Shown piece by piece: positions 63,940-64,000 of a stretch of DNA of 64,000 nt. This DNA is from an uncultured Caulobacterales bacterium. Lineage in GTDB: Bacteria; Pseudomonadota; Alphaproteobacteria; Caulobacterales; Caulobacteraceae. Numbering within the stretch: the first letter of the stretch is position 1; each line of letters opens with the position of its first letter. The translations under genes were made by a program, and so were the position numbers. The notes beneath the pieces were generated by a model that saw only the letters and a program-made list of their open reading frames with translations, was not told the origin of the DNA and did not search any database. The DNA lies in assembly GCA_903900155.1 (NCBI GenBank), contig CAIUMD010000014.1, positions 47,287 to 111,286 on the forward strand. The letters run 5' to 3'.

Positions 63940-64000
63940 TCAGGGTGTTTTGGATTGTGTGGCAGGGTTTGGACTTGGACTTTTTATTTTCAGCACTTCG

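Overview
The window is GC-rich DNA (roughly two-thirds G+C) with tightly packed genes, many ATGA/GTGA stop-start overlaps and frequent GTG or TTG starts. It reads as an alphaproteobacterium of the Caulobacter group. The clearest markers are a fliX gene divergent from flgI with a CtrA-like box and a sigma-54-like promoter between them, a Cys-poor DksA, a GTTC-N7-GTTC LexA box before uvrA, and a large TonB-dependent receptor with operator-like repeats upstream. The species cannot be named from sequence alone.

Layout. 1-2009 (minus): start of the division/cell-wall cluster mraZ-rsmH-ftsL-ftsI, with three MraZ boxes upstream. 2242-2836: a dispersed repeat and the RNase P RNA gene. 2837-3465: an antitoxin/PIN-toxin pair. 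3462-5679 (minus): a PaiB-like protein, an AmpD-like amidase and an EamA transporter. 5795-8296: a Baeyer-Villiger monooxygenase and an MpaB-like oxygenase. 8244-15021: an S9 peptidase, a hypothetical protein, a crotonase, a response regulator, a gene remnant, a CPA1 antiporter, a frameshifted gene and dksA. 15234-17838: flagellar genes fliX, flgI, flgJ-like and flbY. 17835-24317: a methyltransferase, an ABC-F protein, two small or hypothetical membrane proteins and LexA-controlled uvrA. 24430-28933: four paralogous polytopic membrane proteins with a GST between the first and second. 29031-36609: trmFO, an ACP-like membrane protein, a TonB receptor and an MscS channel.

36741-60330 is the most coherent part, a purine-salvage and purine-degradation region in two blocks. 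Block one (plus) is allC-pucG-puuE-uraD-puuD-tetR. Block two holds a formamidase-like gene, hpxX-hpxY-hpxZ (AtzG/AtzE/AtzH-like), a nucleoside hydrolase, guaD and xdhC-xdhB-xdhA-uraH. Together they encode an almost continuous route: nucleoside, then guanine or hypoxanthine, xanthine, urate, 5-hydroxyisourate, OHCU, allantoin, allantoate and ureidoglycine. PucG chemistry gives oxalurate, which the HpxXYZ-like genes would then hydrolyse. The blocks are separated by a YceI lipoprotein and two RTX (calcium-binding repeat) proteins. One RTX gene carries a frameshift and the other contains a large internal duplication.

The window closes with maeB, a two-domain cold-shock protein and an initiator tRNA-Met. 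No CRISPR array, rRNA, intact transposase or prophage was seen. Several short dispersed repeats (83, about 115 and about 177 bp) sit between genes.
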